In this document: positions 10,497 to 19,854 of the stretch, piece after piece | Numbering within the stretch: position 1 is the stretch's first letter | Layout of the letters: each line of letters begins with the position of its first letter | Assembly: GCF_029871245.1 (NCBI RefSeq) | Contig: NZ_SSON01000080.1 | Location: 328,347 to 392,346, forward strand | Source of the DNA: Pseudomonas sp. BN102 | GTDB taxonomy: Bacteria > Pseudomonadota > Gammaproteobacteria > Pseudomonadales > Pseudomonadaceae | DNA: 64,000 bases | Direction: 5' to 3' | The notes under the pieces: generated by a model | The model's database searches: none | Seen by the model: only the letters and a program-made list of their open reading frames with translations | What the model was told of the DNA's origin: nothing | Position numbers and translations under genes: made by a program

Positions 10497-11960
10497 ATGG
10501 AATTCACGACTCAACACCTGATCGCCCTCCTACCGCTGCTGGTCACCTGCGCCACCATTGTCGTGGTCATGCTGGCCATCGCCTGGAAGCGGCACCACTC
10601 CTGGACCTTCGGCCTCTCGGTCATCGGTCTCAACCTGGCCCTGGTTTCCATCCTCCCAGCCCTCAAGGTCGCCCCGCTGGAAGTGACCCCGCTGATGATG
10701 GTGGACAACTTCGGCGCCTACTACATGGCCCTGGTCCTGGCCGGCACCCTCGCCTGCGTCACCCTGATCCACGCCTACCTGGGCGGAGATTCGGGCAAGG
10801 GCTACCCGGGCAACCGCGAAGAGATGTACCTGCTGATCCTCCTGTCCGCCGCCGGCGGCCTGGTGCTGGTCACCGCGCAGCACCTGGCCGGCCTGTTCAT
10901 CGGCCTGGAACTGCTCTCGGTACCGATCTTCGGCCTGGTGGCTTACGCCTTCTTCAACAAGCGTTCTCTGGAAGCCGGCATCAAGTACATGGTGCTTTCG
11001 GCCGCCGGCTCCGCGTTCCTGCTGTTCGGCATGGCACTGCTTTACGCCGACGCCGGCAGCCTGAGCTTCAGCCAGTTGGCCGCTGCCGGTACTTCCAGCG
11101 TGCTGTCCCAACTGGGCATCGGCATGATGCTGATCGGCCTGGCGTTCAAGCTGTCCCTGGTCCCCTTCCACCTCTGGACCCCGGACGTGTACGAAGGCGC
11201 CCCGGCGCCGGTGGCCGCCTTCCTGGCCACTGTCAGCAAGGTCGCGGTGTTCGCCGTGCTGCTGCGCCTGTACCAGCTCTCCCCGGCCACTGCCGGCGGC
11301 TGGCTGAACGACCTGCTGACGGTGATCGCCATCGCCTCCATTCTTTTCGGCAACCTGCTGGCTCTGGTGCAAAACAACATCAAGCGTCTGCTGGGCTACT
11401 CCTCTATCGCCCACTTCGGCTATCTGCTGGTGGCGCTGATCGCCAGCAAGGGCCTGGCCGTGGAAGCCATCGGCGTCTACCTGGCCACCTACGTGCTGAC
11501 CAGCCTCGGCGCCTTCGGCGTGGTGACCCTGATGTCCACGCCTTACAGCGGCCGTGACTGCGACGCCCTGTACGAGTACCGCGGTCTGTTCTGGCGCCGT
11601 CCGTACCTGACCGCCGTGCTCACCGTGATGATGCTGTCGCTGGCCGGTATCCCGCTCACCGCGGGCTTCATCGGCAAGTTCTTCGTCATTGCCGCCGGCG
11701 TCGAATCCGGCCTCTGGTGGCTGCTGGGCGCCCTGGTCCTGGGCAGCGCGATCGGTATCTTCTACTACCTGCGCGTCATGGTGACCCTGTTCCTGGTCGA
11801 GCCCAACCTGCGCCGCCACGACGCGGAACTGCACTGGGCCCAGCGCGCCGGCGGCATCATGCTGCTGTTCGTCGCCCTGCTGGCCTTCTTCCTCGGCGTC
11901 TACCCGCAGCCGCTGCTGGACCTGGTCCATCACTCCGGCCTGGTGGCCCTGGCCAACTGA
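10497..11960 (+). CDS. nuoN: NADH-quinone oxidoreductase subunit N
   Basis: The 487-aa antiporter-like membrane subunit and last gene of the nuo operon. Family features are [17 protein letters not shown] with the helix 5 glutamate, [20 protein letters not shown] with the helix 7 lysine, and [19 protein letters not shown]. It begins at the ATG at 10497, seven bases after the nuoM stop, with TAGG as the only weak ribosome-binding site. A strong terminator follows the stop codon. Confidence 0.96.
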   Translation: MEFTTQHLIALLPLLVTCATIVVVMLAIAWKRHHSWTFGLSVIGLNLALVSILPALKVAPLEVTPLMMVDNFGAYYMALVLAGTLACVTLIHAYLGGDSGKGYPGNREEMYLLILLSAAGGLVLVTAQHLAGLFIGLELLSVPIFGLVAYAFFNKRSLEAGIKYMVLSAAGSAFLLFGMALLYADAGSLSFSQLAAAGTSSVLSQLGIGMMLIGLAFKLSLVPFHLWTPDVYEGAPAPVAAFLATVSKVAVFAVLLRLYQLSPATAGGWLNDLLTVIAIASILFGNLLALVQNNIKRLLGYSSIAHFGYLLVALIASKGLAVEAIGVYLATYVLTSLGAFGVVTLMSTPYSGRDCDALYEYRGLFWRRPYLTAVLTVMMLSLAGIPLTAGFIGKFFVIAAGVESGLWWLLGALVLGSAIGIFYYLRVMVTLFLVEPNLRRHDAELHWAQRAGGIMLLFVALLAFFLGVYPQPLLDLVHHSGLVALAN

Positions 11961-11980
11961 GGCAGCACTGCAGAAACAAG

Positions 11981-12006
11981 AAACCCGGCCAGGCGCCGGG
12001 TTTTTT
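11981..12006 (+). terminator. Rho-independent terminator of the nuo operon
   Basis: A nine-base-pair stem AAACCCGGC/GCCGGGTTT with a five-base loop (CAGGC) ends in a T-run at 12001-12006, 20 bp after the nuoN stop. This is the textbook shape of an intrinsic terminator and marks the end of the complex I operon. Confidence 0.92.
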
Positions 12007-12056
12007 GTGGGCGGGTGTTTTCCAGGGTGGCGCCGGTGCGCCCGCCCTTTCGTGGC

Positions 12057-13124
12057 TCACGGCGGCAATTGCACCTTGCCGCGCGTCTCGGTGAACAGGT
12101 CCCAGCTCGCCACGAAGAGCGCGGCGATCAGCGGGCCGATGACAAAACCGTTGAGGCCGAACAGTGCCAACCCGCCGAGGGTGGAGATCAGCACCAGGTA
12201 GTCGGGCATGCGCGTGTCCTTACCCACCAGGATGGGGCGCAGCACATTGTCCACGAGGCCGATCACCAGGATGCCGAACACCGCCAGTCCCACGCCCGCC
12301 CAGATCGCGCCTTCCATCACCAGGAACAGGGCCACCGGCCCCCAGATCATCCCGGCGCCCACCAGCGGCAGCAGGGAGAAGAAGGCCATCATCACGCCCC
12401 AGAACACCGGGCTGGGAATCTCCAGCACCCAGAACACCAGGCCGCCAAGGACACCCTGGCAGATGCCGACCACCAGGCTGCCCTTGACCGTGGCGCGCAC
12501 CACGCGGGTGAACTTGATCTGCAGCCGGCGCTTATGCTGCTCGCCGAGGGGCACTGCCATGCGCACGTTACGCGCCAGGTCCAGGCCGTCGCGCAGGAAG
12601 AAATACAGCAGGTAGAACATGACGAAGAAGCTCACCACCACTTCGAAGGTGTTCTGGCCGATGGCGAACGCCTTGGTGGCGAGGAACTGGCTGCCCTGCA
12701 GCATGCCGCCGACAATGCGATCGCGCAGGCCGTTGACGTTGCCGATCCCCAGGCGGTCCAGCTGGCGCTGGAGGAAATTCGGCAACAGGTCCTTGAACTG
12801 GTTGACGTAGGCGCCGATATCCAGCTCGCCGGACTCGACCCGGTGATAGAAGTCCGCTCCTTCCTGCACCAGCAGCAGGCAGATCAGCAGGGCCGGCAGC
12901 ACCGCAACCAACAGGCAGATGGCAAGGGTGATCATCGCCGAAAGATTGCCGCGCCCACCCAGGCGCAGAGCCAGCTCGCGCTGCAGAGGGGAGAAGATCA
13001 CCGCCAGCACCACGGCCCAGAACACGGCGCCGTAGAACGGCAGGAGTATCCAGCAGAAGGCAAGGGATACCACCACCAGCAGGAGGATCAGGGTGCGGTT
13101 TTCCAGTTGGCGCTGAGAGGCCAT
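12057..13124 (-). CDS. AI-2E family transporter (YdiK/PerM-like permease)
   Basis: A 355-aa inner-membrane protein of the AI-2E transporter (UPF0118/PerM) family. The topology is typical: a pair of N-terminal hydrophobic helices, a helix pair near residues 60-90, a roughly 60-residue amphipathic segment, and a block of C-terminal helices containing PLVGAGMIWGPVALFL and VLRPILVGKD. Members export autoinducer-2 or other small solutes or act as Na+/H+ antiporters; substrate cannot be told from sequence. It is convergent with nuoN across the terminator and is transcribed alone. Confidence 0.85.
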   Translation of the reverse strand: MASQRQLENRTLILLLVVVSLAFCWILLPFYGAVFWAVVLAVIFSPLQRELALRLGGRGNLSAMITLAICLLVAVLPALLICLLLVQEGADFYHRVESGELDIGAYVNQFKDLLPNFLQRQLDRLGIGNVNGLRDRIVGGMLQGSQFLATKAFAIGQNTFEVVVSFFVMFYLLYFFLRDGLDLARNVRMAVPLGEQHKRRLQIKFTRVVRATVKGSLVVGICQGVLGGLVFWVLEIPSPVFWGVMMAFFSLLPLVGAGMIWGPVALFLVMEGAIWAGVGLAVFGILVIGLVDNVLRPILVGKDTRMPDYLVLISTLGGLALFGLNGFVIGPLIAALFVASWDLFTETRGKVQLPP

Positions 13125-13227
13125 GGCGGGGTCGCGGGCTGTGGAGGACCTACTGGGTTAGTCCGCGGGGTGCCTGGGAAAGTGCGAAGTGTTTTCGCGC
13201 CCCCGCCATTGCATGGTGCTGAAGCAT

Positions 13228-13279
13228 GTAGGAGCGAGCTCTGCTCGCGAAGCGGTTCGCGAGCAGAGCTCGCTCCTAC
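13228..13279. repeat. REP palindrome with perfect 24-bp arms
   Basis: The left arm at 13228-13251 begins GTAGGAGCGAGCTCTGCTCG. The right arm at 13256-13279 is its exact reverse complement, with a 4-base loop GCGG. The motif matches the well-known Pseudomonas REP family built on GTAGGAGCGAGC...GCTCGCGAA, which is mobilised by REP-associated tyrosine transposases. It sits just downstream of the chemoreceptor gene and could act as a terminator or mRNA-stabilising hairpin. Confidence 0.93.
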
Positions 13280-13318
13280 GTTGGGGGCGGCCGGGCATTC
13301 ATCGAAGCCCGGCGCCGA

Positions 13319-15001
13319 TCAGATCCTGAACTGCTTCACCAACCCGCCCAGGCTATCCCCCAGGCGCGCCAGGCTGCGCGCGGTGTCGGCGCCATGGCGG
13401 GTTTCCTCGGCGACGCTGTCCACGGCCACGGCGATCTGGTGCACGCTGCGGTTTATCTCCTCGGCCACGGCCGTCTGCTCTTCGGCGGCGCTGGCGATCT
13501 GCGCGTTCATCGCGTTGATGGTGCCGATCAGCCCGGCGATGGCGTCCAGGGAAGCACCGGCCTGGTTGGCCTGGGCGCTGGTGGTATCGCCGGCGTCGCT
13601 GGAGCGGCGCATGGCGGTCACGGCGTCCTGGGTGCCCTGTTGCAAGCGGTCGATCATGCCCTGGATTTCCTGGGTACTCTGCTGGGTGCGGCTGGCCAGG
13701 GCGCGCACCTCGTCGGCGACCACGGCGAAGCCGCGCCCGGCCTCGCCGGCACGGGCCGCCTCGATGGCGGCGTTCAGGGCCAGCAGGTTCGTCTGTTCGG
13801 CGATGGAGCGGATCACGCCGAGCACGCTGACGATGGACTGCACGTCCTGCTGCAGGCTATCCAGGGACAGGCCGCTGCTGCGGATATCACCCACCAGGGC
13901 ATGGATGCGGCTGATGCTGCCATCCACCACCTGCTTGGCCGCCTGCCCTTCCTGATCGGTCTGCTGGGCGGCTTCGGCCGCGCCCTGGGCGCTCCGCGCC
14001 ACTTCATGGGCGGCGGCGGACATCTCGTTGATCGCGGTGGCCACCTGGTCGGTTTCGTGGCGCTGGCGCTCCATGGCCTGTTCGGAGCGTTGCGCCTGGG
14101 CCGCCACCTCGCCCACCAGGCCGGTGAGCTGGCCGGTCATGTCGACGATCTGGCGCACCAGGCCATGGATCTTCTCGACGAAGCGGTTGAAGGAGCCGGC
14201 CAGTTCGCCCAGCTCGTCATGGCTGTCCACCACCAGGCGGTGGGTCAGGTCGCCGTCGCCGGCGGCGATGTCGTCGAGGTTGGCTTTGATCCGTTGCAGC
14301 GGACGCACCAGTGCGTTGGCCAGGCCCAGGCCAACCACACCGAGGATCACCAGCAGCACGGCGGCGATGACCAGTACGCTGCTGACTATGGTCCTGACGC
14401 GCTCGTCGATCTCGGCCTCGACCTTGGCCACCTGGGCGGCCACGCCATCCAGGTTCACTGCGGTGCCCAGGGCCAGGTCCCACTTCGGCAGGTAATAGCT
14501 GTAGGCGAGCTTGGGCACCAGCGCACTCTCGTTGCCTGGCATCGAGGAGCTGTATTCCACGTAGTTGGAACCGTCCTTGGCCACTGCCACCAGGCGATCG
14601 TTCACGGCCACGCCGTTGGGGTCCTTGCGGCCGGTGAAGCTCTTGCCGACATCCACCGGACTGTCGCCACGGAAGAGACGGACCACCTGGGAGTCGTAGC
14701 CGAAGAAGTAGCCGTCGTTGCCGTACTTGATCTTCGACAGGACCGCGATGGCCTGGTCGCGGCTGGTGGTATCGCCGTAGGCGGCGGCGTCATAGAGCGG
14801 CTGCACCGAACCCAGGGCGATCTGCATGTAGCTCTGCAGCTTCTGGCGACTTTCCTGCACCAGGCGCTCGCGGGTGTTCTTCACCTCCTCTTCGGCCAGG
14901 CCGTGCAGCACCTGGGTCACCGCACCGGACAGCACCAGCGCGAAGAGGATCACCGGCACCAGTGCCAGCAGAAGGACTTTGGTCTTCAGGGTCAAACGCA
15001 T
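13319..15001 (-). CDS. ctpM: Methyl-accepting chemotaxis protein, single-Cache type (CtpM-like)
   Basis: A 560-aa chemoreceptor with an N-terminal membrane helix (about residues 7-30), a periplasmic sCache_2-like domain (with [16 protein letters not shown] near 96-111), a second helix about 190-215, a HAMP domain and a long cytoplasmic coiled coil. The signalling hairpin [20 protein letters not shown] is intact. Length and neighbourhood match P. aeruginosa PA2652 (CtpM, malate taxis), so that ligand is the first guess; it is inferred from synteny, not from binding residues. The gene has its own candidate sigma-28 promoter. Confidence 0.88.
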   Translation of the reverse strand: MRLTLKTKVLLLALVPVILFALVLSGAVTQVLHGLAEEEVKNTRERLVQESRQKLQSYMQIALGSVQPLYDAAAYGDTTSRDQAIAVLSKIKYGNDGYFFGYDSQVVRLFRGDSPVDVGKSFTGRKDPNGVAVNDRLVAVAKDGSNYVEYSSSMPGNESALVPKLAYSYYLPKWDLALGTAVNLDGVAAQVAKVEAEIDERVRTIVSSVLVIAAVLLVILGVVGLGLANALVRPLQRIKANLDDIAAGDGDLTHRLVVDSHDELGELAGSFNRFVEKIHGLVRQIVDMTGQLTGLVGEVAAQAQRSEQAMERQRHETDQVATAINEMSAAAHEVARSAQGAAEAAQQTDQEGQAAKQVVDGSISRIHALVGDIRSSGLSLDSLQQDVQSIVSVLGVIRSIAEQTNLLALNAAIEAARAGEAGRGFAVVADEVRALASRTQQSTQEIQGMIDRLQQGTQDAVTAMRRSSDAGDTTSAQANQAGASLDAIAGLIGTINAMNAQIASAAEEQTAVAEEINRSVHQIAVAVDSVAEETRHGADTARSLARLGDSLGGLVKQFRI

Positions 15002-15051
15002 CGAGCAATCCTCGGAAGGCTGGGCGCAGAAAGCGAGACGGGGTTACCGGT

Positions 15052-15078
15052 GTATCGGCAACCCCGCTTCGAGCTTAA
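15052..15078 (-). promoter_or_regulatory. Candidate sigma-28 (FliA) promoter of the CtpM-like receptor
   Basis: On the minus strand TTAA, 15 bases, then GCCGATAC. The FliA consensus is TAAA-N15-GCCGATAA, so the -10 matches at seven of eight positions and the spacing is exact. It lies 51 bp upstream of the receptor start, where a flagellar/chemotaxis-class promoter would be expected. Confidence 0.6.
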
Positions 15079-15126
15079 GCGACCCTTTGGTCGAAAAGAT
15101 GAAGCTCGCGCCGGATGCGACGCGGC

Positions 15127-16443
15127 TCAGAGCACCATGGCCGCGACCCAGCCAAAGGCCAGCAGCGGCAGGTTGTAATGCAGGAAGGTGGGCACCACTG
15201 TGTCCCAGATATGGTTGTGCTGGCCGTCCACGTTCAGGCCCGCGGTCGGACCCAGGGTCGAGTCGGAGGCCGGCGAGCCGGCGTCGCCCAGGGCGCCGGC
15301 GGTGCCGACTATGCTGACGATGGCCAGCGGGCTGAAGCCCAGTTGCAGGCAGAGCGGCACGAAGATCGCGGCGATGATGGGTACGGTGGAAAAGGACGAG
15401 CCAATGCCCATGGTCACCAGCAGTCCCACCAGCAGCATCAGCAATGCACCGAGTGCCTTGCTGTGGCCAATCCAGCCAGCCGAGGTCTCCACCAGGGTCG
15501 CCACCTGGCCGGTTTCGCGCATCACCTCGGCGAAGCCGGAGGCGGCGATCATGATGAAGCCGATCATGGCCATCATCTTCATGCCCTCGGTGAACAGATC
15601 GTCGGCTTCCTTCCAGCGCACCACACCCGAGAGCGAAAAGATCACGAAGCCCAGCAGCGCTCCAATGATCATCGAGTCCAGCCACAGCTGCACCGCGAAG
15701 GCCACCAGGATGGCCACGCCGGCCACCCCCAGGCTCATCGGGTTGTAGGCCACGTTCACCTGCTCGGCCTGGGCGATGCGCTCCAGGTCATAGCTGCGTT
15801 TGCGGCGATAGCTGAAGAGCGCGATCAACAGGCCGGCGAGCATGCCCAGGGCCGGTATCAACATGGCCTCGGTGACATTCACACCGGTAACGTCGCCGCC
15901 ACTTTTCACCACATTCGCCAGCAGTATCTCGTTCAGGAAGATATTGCCGAAGCCCACCGGCAGGAACATGTAGGGGGTGATCAGGCCGAAGGTGATCACG
16001 CAGGCGACCAGCCGGCGGTCGATCGACAGACGCGTCAGTACATAGAGAAGAGGCGGTACCAGGAGCGGAATGAACGCGATGTGGATGGGCAGGATGTTCT
16101 GCGAAGAAATGGCCACGCATAGCAACAGGGCGACCAGCAGCCATTTCAGCGCGCCACCGCCGTTGGCTTCCTGCCGGCCCACCAGCGCCAGGGCCTTGTC
16201 CGCCAGGGCGTGGGCCAGGCCGGAGCGCGCGATGGCCACCGCGAAGGCGCCCAGCAGCGCGTAGGAAAGCGCCACGGTGGCGCCGCCGCCGAGCCCCTTG
16301 TTGAAGGCCGCCAGCGAGGCTTCCACGCCCAGGCCGCCGACCAGTCCTCCCGCCAGTGCGCCAACGATCAGCGCCACCACCACATGCACCCGGCACAGGC
16401 TGAGGACGAGCATTATCCCCACCGCCGCCACTACCGCATTCAT
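15127..16443 (-). CDS. Na+/H+ antiporter family transporter
   Basis: A 438-aa, very hydrophobic protein with about twelve helices and glycine-rich re-entrant segments (for example [20 protein letters not shown] near residues 63-82). It fits the Na+/H+ antiporter / ion-transporter superfamily that includes Bacillus YuiF; several relatives move organic acids or amino acids. A good GAGGAGAGG ribosome-binding site precedes the ATG. It lies between two chemoreceptor genes, as PA2653 does in P. aeruginosa, so it may import a ligand sensed by one of them. The substrate is unknown. Confidence 0.8.
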   Translation of the reverse strand: MNAVVAAVGIMLVLSLCRVHVVVALIVGALAGGLVGGLGVEASLAAFNKGLGGGATVALSYALLGAFAVAIARSGLAHALADKALALVGRQEANGGGALKWLLVALLLCVAISSQNILPIHIAFIPLLVPPLLYVLTRLSIDRRLVACVITFGLITPYMFLPVGFGNIFLNEILLANVVKSGGDVTGVNVTEAMLIPALGMLAGLLIALFSYRRKRSYDLERIAQAEQVNVAYNPMSLGVAGVAILVAFAVQLWLDSMIIGALLGFVIFSLSGVVRWKEADDLFTEGMKMMAMIGFIMIAASGFAEVMRETGQVATLVETSAGWIGHSKALGALLMLLVGLLVTMGIGSSFSTVPIIAAIFVPLCLQLGFSPLAIVSIVGTAGALGDAGSPASDSTLGPTAGLNVDGQHNHIWDTVVPTFLHYNLPLLAFGWVAAMVL

Positions 16444-16490
16444 CGCCTCTCCTCAGGTTTCCCGATCACGCCGGCCGCGGCCCTGCCGCG

Positions 16491-16517
16491 GAAAAAAAGC
16501 GCGCACTCTGCCGAAAC
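16491..16517 (+). promoter_or_regulatory. Candidate sigma-28 (FliA) promoter of the TlpQ-like receptor
   Basis: GAAA, 15 bases, then GCCGAAAC; six of eight -10 positions and three of four -35 positions match the FliA consensus with exact spacing. It is 168 bp upstream of the chosen start of the downstream chemoreceptor. It is weaker than the site in front of the first receptor. Confidence 0.4.
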
Positions 16518-16685
16518 CGAATGCCCCTGTCAAAAGCGTTCGGAATATTGGGCGGAGTGTGCATAATTCTTGCCTCCAAATTGCACCCTCGTGCATTCCG
16601 CACGGCTATTCGTCGTCTTTGCGTCAAGAGATCGCCACTGATGCCGACAACGAATGAAGTTCCGACGAGACAGAAGGAAACCCCC

Positions 16686-18830
16686 ATGCCGTTCACTCGC
16701 CTGTCCATCCAGAGGAAGATCACCCTGCTGACCGGCCTCTGCCTCCTGGCCATCGTGACCCTGCTGGTCGGCTCGTCCCTCTACCAGTCCGAGCGCAGCG
16801 CCGGTCTGGTGAAAGCCGACAGCAGCCAGATGCTCGACCAGAGCGCACGCCTGCGCCTGCAGGCCCGGGCAGAGCTGCAGGCGATCCGCATCCAGCGCTA
16901 CTTCATGGACAACTACCAGTACGGCAAGGGCTTCTCGCGCCAGGTACTGTTCCTCAAGGAGCAGGCGGAAAAGCGCTTCCTCGATGCCTTCGACCTGCGC
17001 GAGGACCTCACCCGCCAGGTACGCACCAGCCTGGAAGCCAACCCGGAAATCCTCGGCCTCTACCTGGTGTTCGAACCCAACGCCCTGGACGGCAAGGACG
17101 AACTCTTCGAAGGCCAGGCGGAACTCGGCAGTAACGACAAGGGCCGTTTCTCCCTTTATTGGTCGCAACCCACGCCCGGCAAGCTCGAGTCCGAATCCAT
17201 GACCGAGGAGTTGCTCGCCGACAGCAGCACCGGCCCCAGCGGCGCCCCCTACAACGCCTGGTACACCTGCCCGATGAAGACCGGCCAGGCCTGTGTGCTC
17301 GACCCCTACTTCGACAACGTCAGCGGCAAGCAGACCCTGATGACCAGCATCGCCTTCCCGCTGCAGCTGAACGGCAAGACCGTGGGCGTCATGGGCCTGG
17401 ACATCAGCCTGGAAAGCCTGCAGCAACTGAGCCTGGCCGGGAACCGCGAGCTGTTCGACGGCAATGGCCACGTCAGCATCATCAGCCCCGCCGGCCTACT
17501 CGCCGGCCACAGCCGCGACACCACCCAGCTCAGTGCCAAGCTGGTCAAGGCCTTCGGCGACAAGGCCGGCGAACTGACCGGCAACCTGCAGGCAGGCAAG
17601 TCCGTGCAGATGGAGCACGACGGCATGCTCCGGGTGATGGAGCCGTTCAAGCCGATCCCCACTGCCGCGCCCTGGAGCGTACTGCTGGAAGTGCCCGAAA
17701 AAGTGCTGCTGGCGCCGGCCCTTGAACTGGAAGCCAAGCTCGACCAGCAAAACCACACCGCCAACCTGGTGGGCCTGTTGATGGGCCTCGTCGCGGCCAT
17801 CGCCGGCCTACTGCTGGTCTGGCTCACCGCCCGGGGCGTGACCCGGCCGATCCTCGGCGTCGCCGGCATGCTTAAGGACATCGCCAGCGGCGAAGGCGAC
17901 CTGACGCGGCGCCTGGACTACGCCCGCCAGGACGAACTGGGCGAACTGGCCGGCTGGTTCAACCGCTTCCTCGACAAGCTGCAACCGGTCATCGCCGACG
18001 TCAAACGCTCGGTGCAGGACGCCCGCAGTACCGCCGACCAGTCCGCCGCCATCGCCAGCCAGACCAGCGCCGGCATGCAGCAGCAGTACCGCGAAGTGGA
18101 CCAGGTAGCCACCGCCTCCAACGAGATGAGCGCCACCGCCCAGGACGTTGCACGCAGCGCCGCCCAGGCCGCCGATGCCGCCCGTGGCGCCGACCACGCC
18201 ACCCGCGAGGGGCTCGGCGTGATCGGCCGCACCACCAGCGCCATCGACCAACTGGCCAGCGAGATGAGCGCGGCCATGGAAGAGGTGCAGAGCCTCGCCG
18301 CCAGCAGCGAGCAGATCGGTTCGGTGCTGGAAGTGATCCGCGCCATCGCCGAGCAGACCAACCTGCTGGCCCTGAACGCCGCCATCGAGGCGGCCCGCGC
18401 TGGCGAGGCCGGGCGCGGCTTCGCGGTAGTGGCCGACGAAGTGCGCAACCTGGCCCGGCGTACCCAGGACTCCGTGGAGGAAATCCGCCAGGTGATCGAA
18501 GGCCTGCAGCACGGCACCCGTGAAGTGGTCGGCTCGATGCACAGCAGCCACCGCCAGGCCCAGGGCAGCGTCGAGCAAGTGGAGCAGGCGGTCGCCGCCC
18601 TGCAACGCATCGGCGATGCGGTGACGGTGATCACCGACATGAACCTGCAGATCGCCTCGGCCGCCGAAGAGCAGAGCGCGGTGGCCGAGGAGATCAACCG
18701 CAATGTGGCGGCCATCCGCGACGTCACCGAATCGCTCTCCGGCCAGGCCGCGGAATCGGCCCAGGTCAGCCAGGCGCTCAACCGCCTGGCCAACCACCAG
18801 CAGGGATTGATGGATCAGTTCCGGGCCTGA
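16686..18830 (+). CDS. tlpQ: Methyl-accepting chemotaxis protein, double-Cache type (TlpQ-like)
   Basis: A 714-aa chemoreceptor with a first membrane helix about residues 10-33, a large periplasmic dCache_1 domain ([21 protein letters not shown] near 194-214 in the membrane-distal pocket and [14 protein letters not shown] at its end), a second helix about 360-380, HAMP, and an intact signalling hairpin. The start is the ATG at 16686 behind AGAAGGAAA; an upstream in-frame opening adds 55 unconvincing residues. Length and context equal P. aeruginosa TlpQ (PA2654), which responds to histamine, polyamines and ethylene. That ligand range is inferred from synteny. Confidence 0.87.
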   Translation: MPFTRLSIQRKITLLTGLCLLAIVTLLVGSSLYQSERSAGLVKADSSQMLDQSARLRLQARAELQAIRIQRYFMDNYQYGKGFSRQVLFLKEQAEKRFLDAFDLREDLTRQVRTSLEANPEILGLYLVFEPNALDGKDELFEGQAELGSNDKGRFSLYWSQPTPGKLESESMTEELLADSSTGPSGAPYNAWYTCPMKTGQACVLDPYFDNVSGKQTLMTSIAFPLQLNGKTVGVMGLDISLESLQQLSLAGNRELFDGNGHVSIISPAGLLAGHSRDTTQLSAKLVKAFGDKAGELTGNLQAGKSVQMEHDGMLRVMEPFKPIPTAAPWSVLLEVPEKVLLAPALELEAKLDQQNHTANLVGLLMGLVAAIAGLLLVWLTARGVTRPILGVAGMLKDIASGEGDLTRRLDYARQDELGELAGWFNRFLDKLQPVIADVKRSVQDARSTADQSAAIASQTSAGMQQQYREVDQVATASNEMSATAQDVARSAAQAADAARGADHATREGLGVIGRTTSAIDQLASEMSAAMEEVQSLAASSEQIGSVLEVIRAIAEQTNLLALNAAIEAARAGEAGRGFAVVADEVRNLARRTQDSVEEIRQVIEGLQHGTREVVGSMHSSHRQAQGSVEQVEQAVAALQRIGDAVTVITDMNLQIASAAEEQSAVAEEINRNVAAIRDVTESLSGQAAESAQVSQALNRLANHQQGLMDQFRA

Positions 18831-18850
18831 CGTTCTCCCCCTCTCCCCAA

Positions 18851-18874
18851 CCCTCTCCCGCACGCGGGAGAGGG
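18851..18874. repeat. Short perfect palindrome downstream of the chemoreceptor
   Basis: CCCTCTCCCGC and its exact reverse complement are separated by two bases, 20 bp after the receptor stop. The CCTCTCCCGC...GCGGGAGAGG motif is a common intergenic repeat in pseudomonads. With no U-run it is more likely a REP-like element doubling as transcript end than a classical terminator. Confidence 0.75.
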
Positions 18875-19047
18875 AGCCGTCCGCGCGCCGCCGCAACCCT
18901 GTACTTCTCCTGTAAGGCGCTTTCCATCGCCAAGCGGGAGGCAGCTCCGCCTCCTGACGCCATCGGTGTCTCACTCTGGCGCACATTTCCTTGATGACTC
19001 GCAACCGGCCAGCTAGCCTGCCCGCGGTCTCAACAAGGAACCCCAAG

Positions 19048-19644
19048 ATGCTGAACATCGTCCTGATCGCCGGCTCCAGCCGCGCCAACAGCCAATCGGG
19101 CAAGGTCGCCCGCTTCATCCGCCAGCGCCTGATCGACCTCGACAAGGCCAGCCCCAGCTCCTGCAGCATCATCGACCTCGGCCAGGGCCCGCTGCCCCTG
19201 TGGCCGGCCGAAGACACCGGCCCCTGGGCCGGGTACCAGCAGCAGCTGCGCGACGCCGATGCGGTGGTGGTGATCGCCCCCGAGTGGAACGGCATGGCCT
19301 GCCCGGCCATCAAGAACTTCTTCATCTACGCCAGCAAGGCCGAACTGGCCCACAAACCGGGTCTGCTGGTAGGCGTCTCCTCCGGCATCGGCGGCGGCTA
19401 TCCCATCAGCGAACTGCGTGCCTCCAGCTACAAGAACTGCCGCCTCTGCTACCTGCCGGAGCACCTGATCATCCGCGGCGTGGAGAAGGTGCTGAACGAA
19501 GTCGACCCCGTGAGCGAAGACGACCAGCGCATCCGCGCTCGCATGGATTACGACCTGGATATCCTCGCCCGCTACGCCGAGGCCCTGAAGCCGGTGCGCG
19601 CCGCCATCGACATGAGCATCCCGGCCTTCGCCAACGGGATGTAA
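19048..19644 (+). CDS. NADPH-dependent FMN reductase family protein
   Basis: A 198-aa flavodoxin-fold protein. The N-terminal phosphate-binding loop LIAGSSRANSQSGKVARF and the central PEWNGMACPAIKNFFIYAS block are the hallmarks of the NADPH-dependent FMN/quinone reductase (ChrR/SsuE-like) family. It would use NAD(P)H to reduce FMN, quinones or nitro compounds in the cytoplasm. The start at 19048 gives the motif at the usual N-terminal position and has CAAGGAA upstream; an earlier in-frame ATG adds residues with no family similarity. It is a single gene with repeats on both sides. Confidence 0.85.
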   Translation: MLNIVLIAGSSRANSQSGKVARFIRQRLIDLDKASPSSCSIIDLGQGPLPLWPAEDTGPWAGYQQQLRDADAVVVIAPEWNGMACPAIKNFFIYASKAELAHKPGLLVGVSSGIGGGYPISELRASSYKNCRLCYLPEHLIIRGVEKVLNEVDPVSEDDQRIRARMDYDLDILARYAEALKPVRAAIDMSIPAFANGM

Positions 19645-19655
19645 GCCCTCTGCAC

Positions 19656-19743
19656 GCGTAGGGTGGATATCGCTTTTCATATCCACCTTCGCGGCCCAGC
19701 CTGGCTACGCTGGTGGATCGATGAAGCGCGATCCACCCTACGC
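19656..19743. repeat. Inverted intergenic repeat (GTAGGGTGGAT type)
   Basis: GCGTAGGGTGGAT at 19656-19668 is exactly mirrored by ATCCACCCTACGC at 19731-19743, with further internal GTGGAT/ATCCAC pairs. This is a frequent kind of Pseudomonas extragenic repeat, and it sits directly after the FMN reductase gene. No gene is seen in it. Confidence 0.8.
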
Positions 19744-19762
19744 CCAGGTTGAGCGGGTACCT

Positions 19763-19854
19763 GTAGGGGCGATTTCAATCGCCAAGCAGACCGCAGGTCT
19801 GCCCCGACCTATAGGGACAGCTTCGCCGCCCTTGGCGAATGAATTCGCCCCTAC
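19763..19854. repeat. Mosaic REP element, copy 1
   Basis: It begins with GTAGGGGCGATTTCAATCGC and ends with the mirrored GGCGAATGAATTCGCCCC plus TAC. The middle holds CAGGTCTGCCCC and GACAGCTTCGCC blocks shared with two other copies in this window (25642-25738 and, inverted, 26948-27040). Its right end supplies the last bases and TAG stop of the regulator gene on the minus strand. Confidence 0.85.

Noticed and set aside
12015..15178. Long plus-strand frames over the AI-2E permease and the first chemoreceptor
   Set aside because: They are Gln/His/Ala-rich shadows of clearly recognised minus-strand genes and cross the REP palindrome without any ribosome-binding site.
16521..16685. An N-terminal extension of 55 residues on the TlpQ-like receptor
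   Set aside because: It would overlap the candidate sigma-28 promoter leader and adds a Cys/Arg-rich stretch unlike chemoreceptors; the ATG at 16686 has a good ribosome-binding site and starts directly before the first membrane helix.
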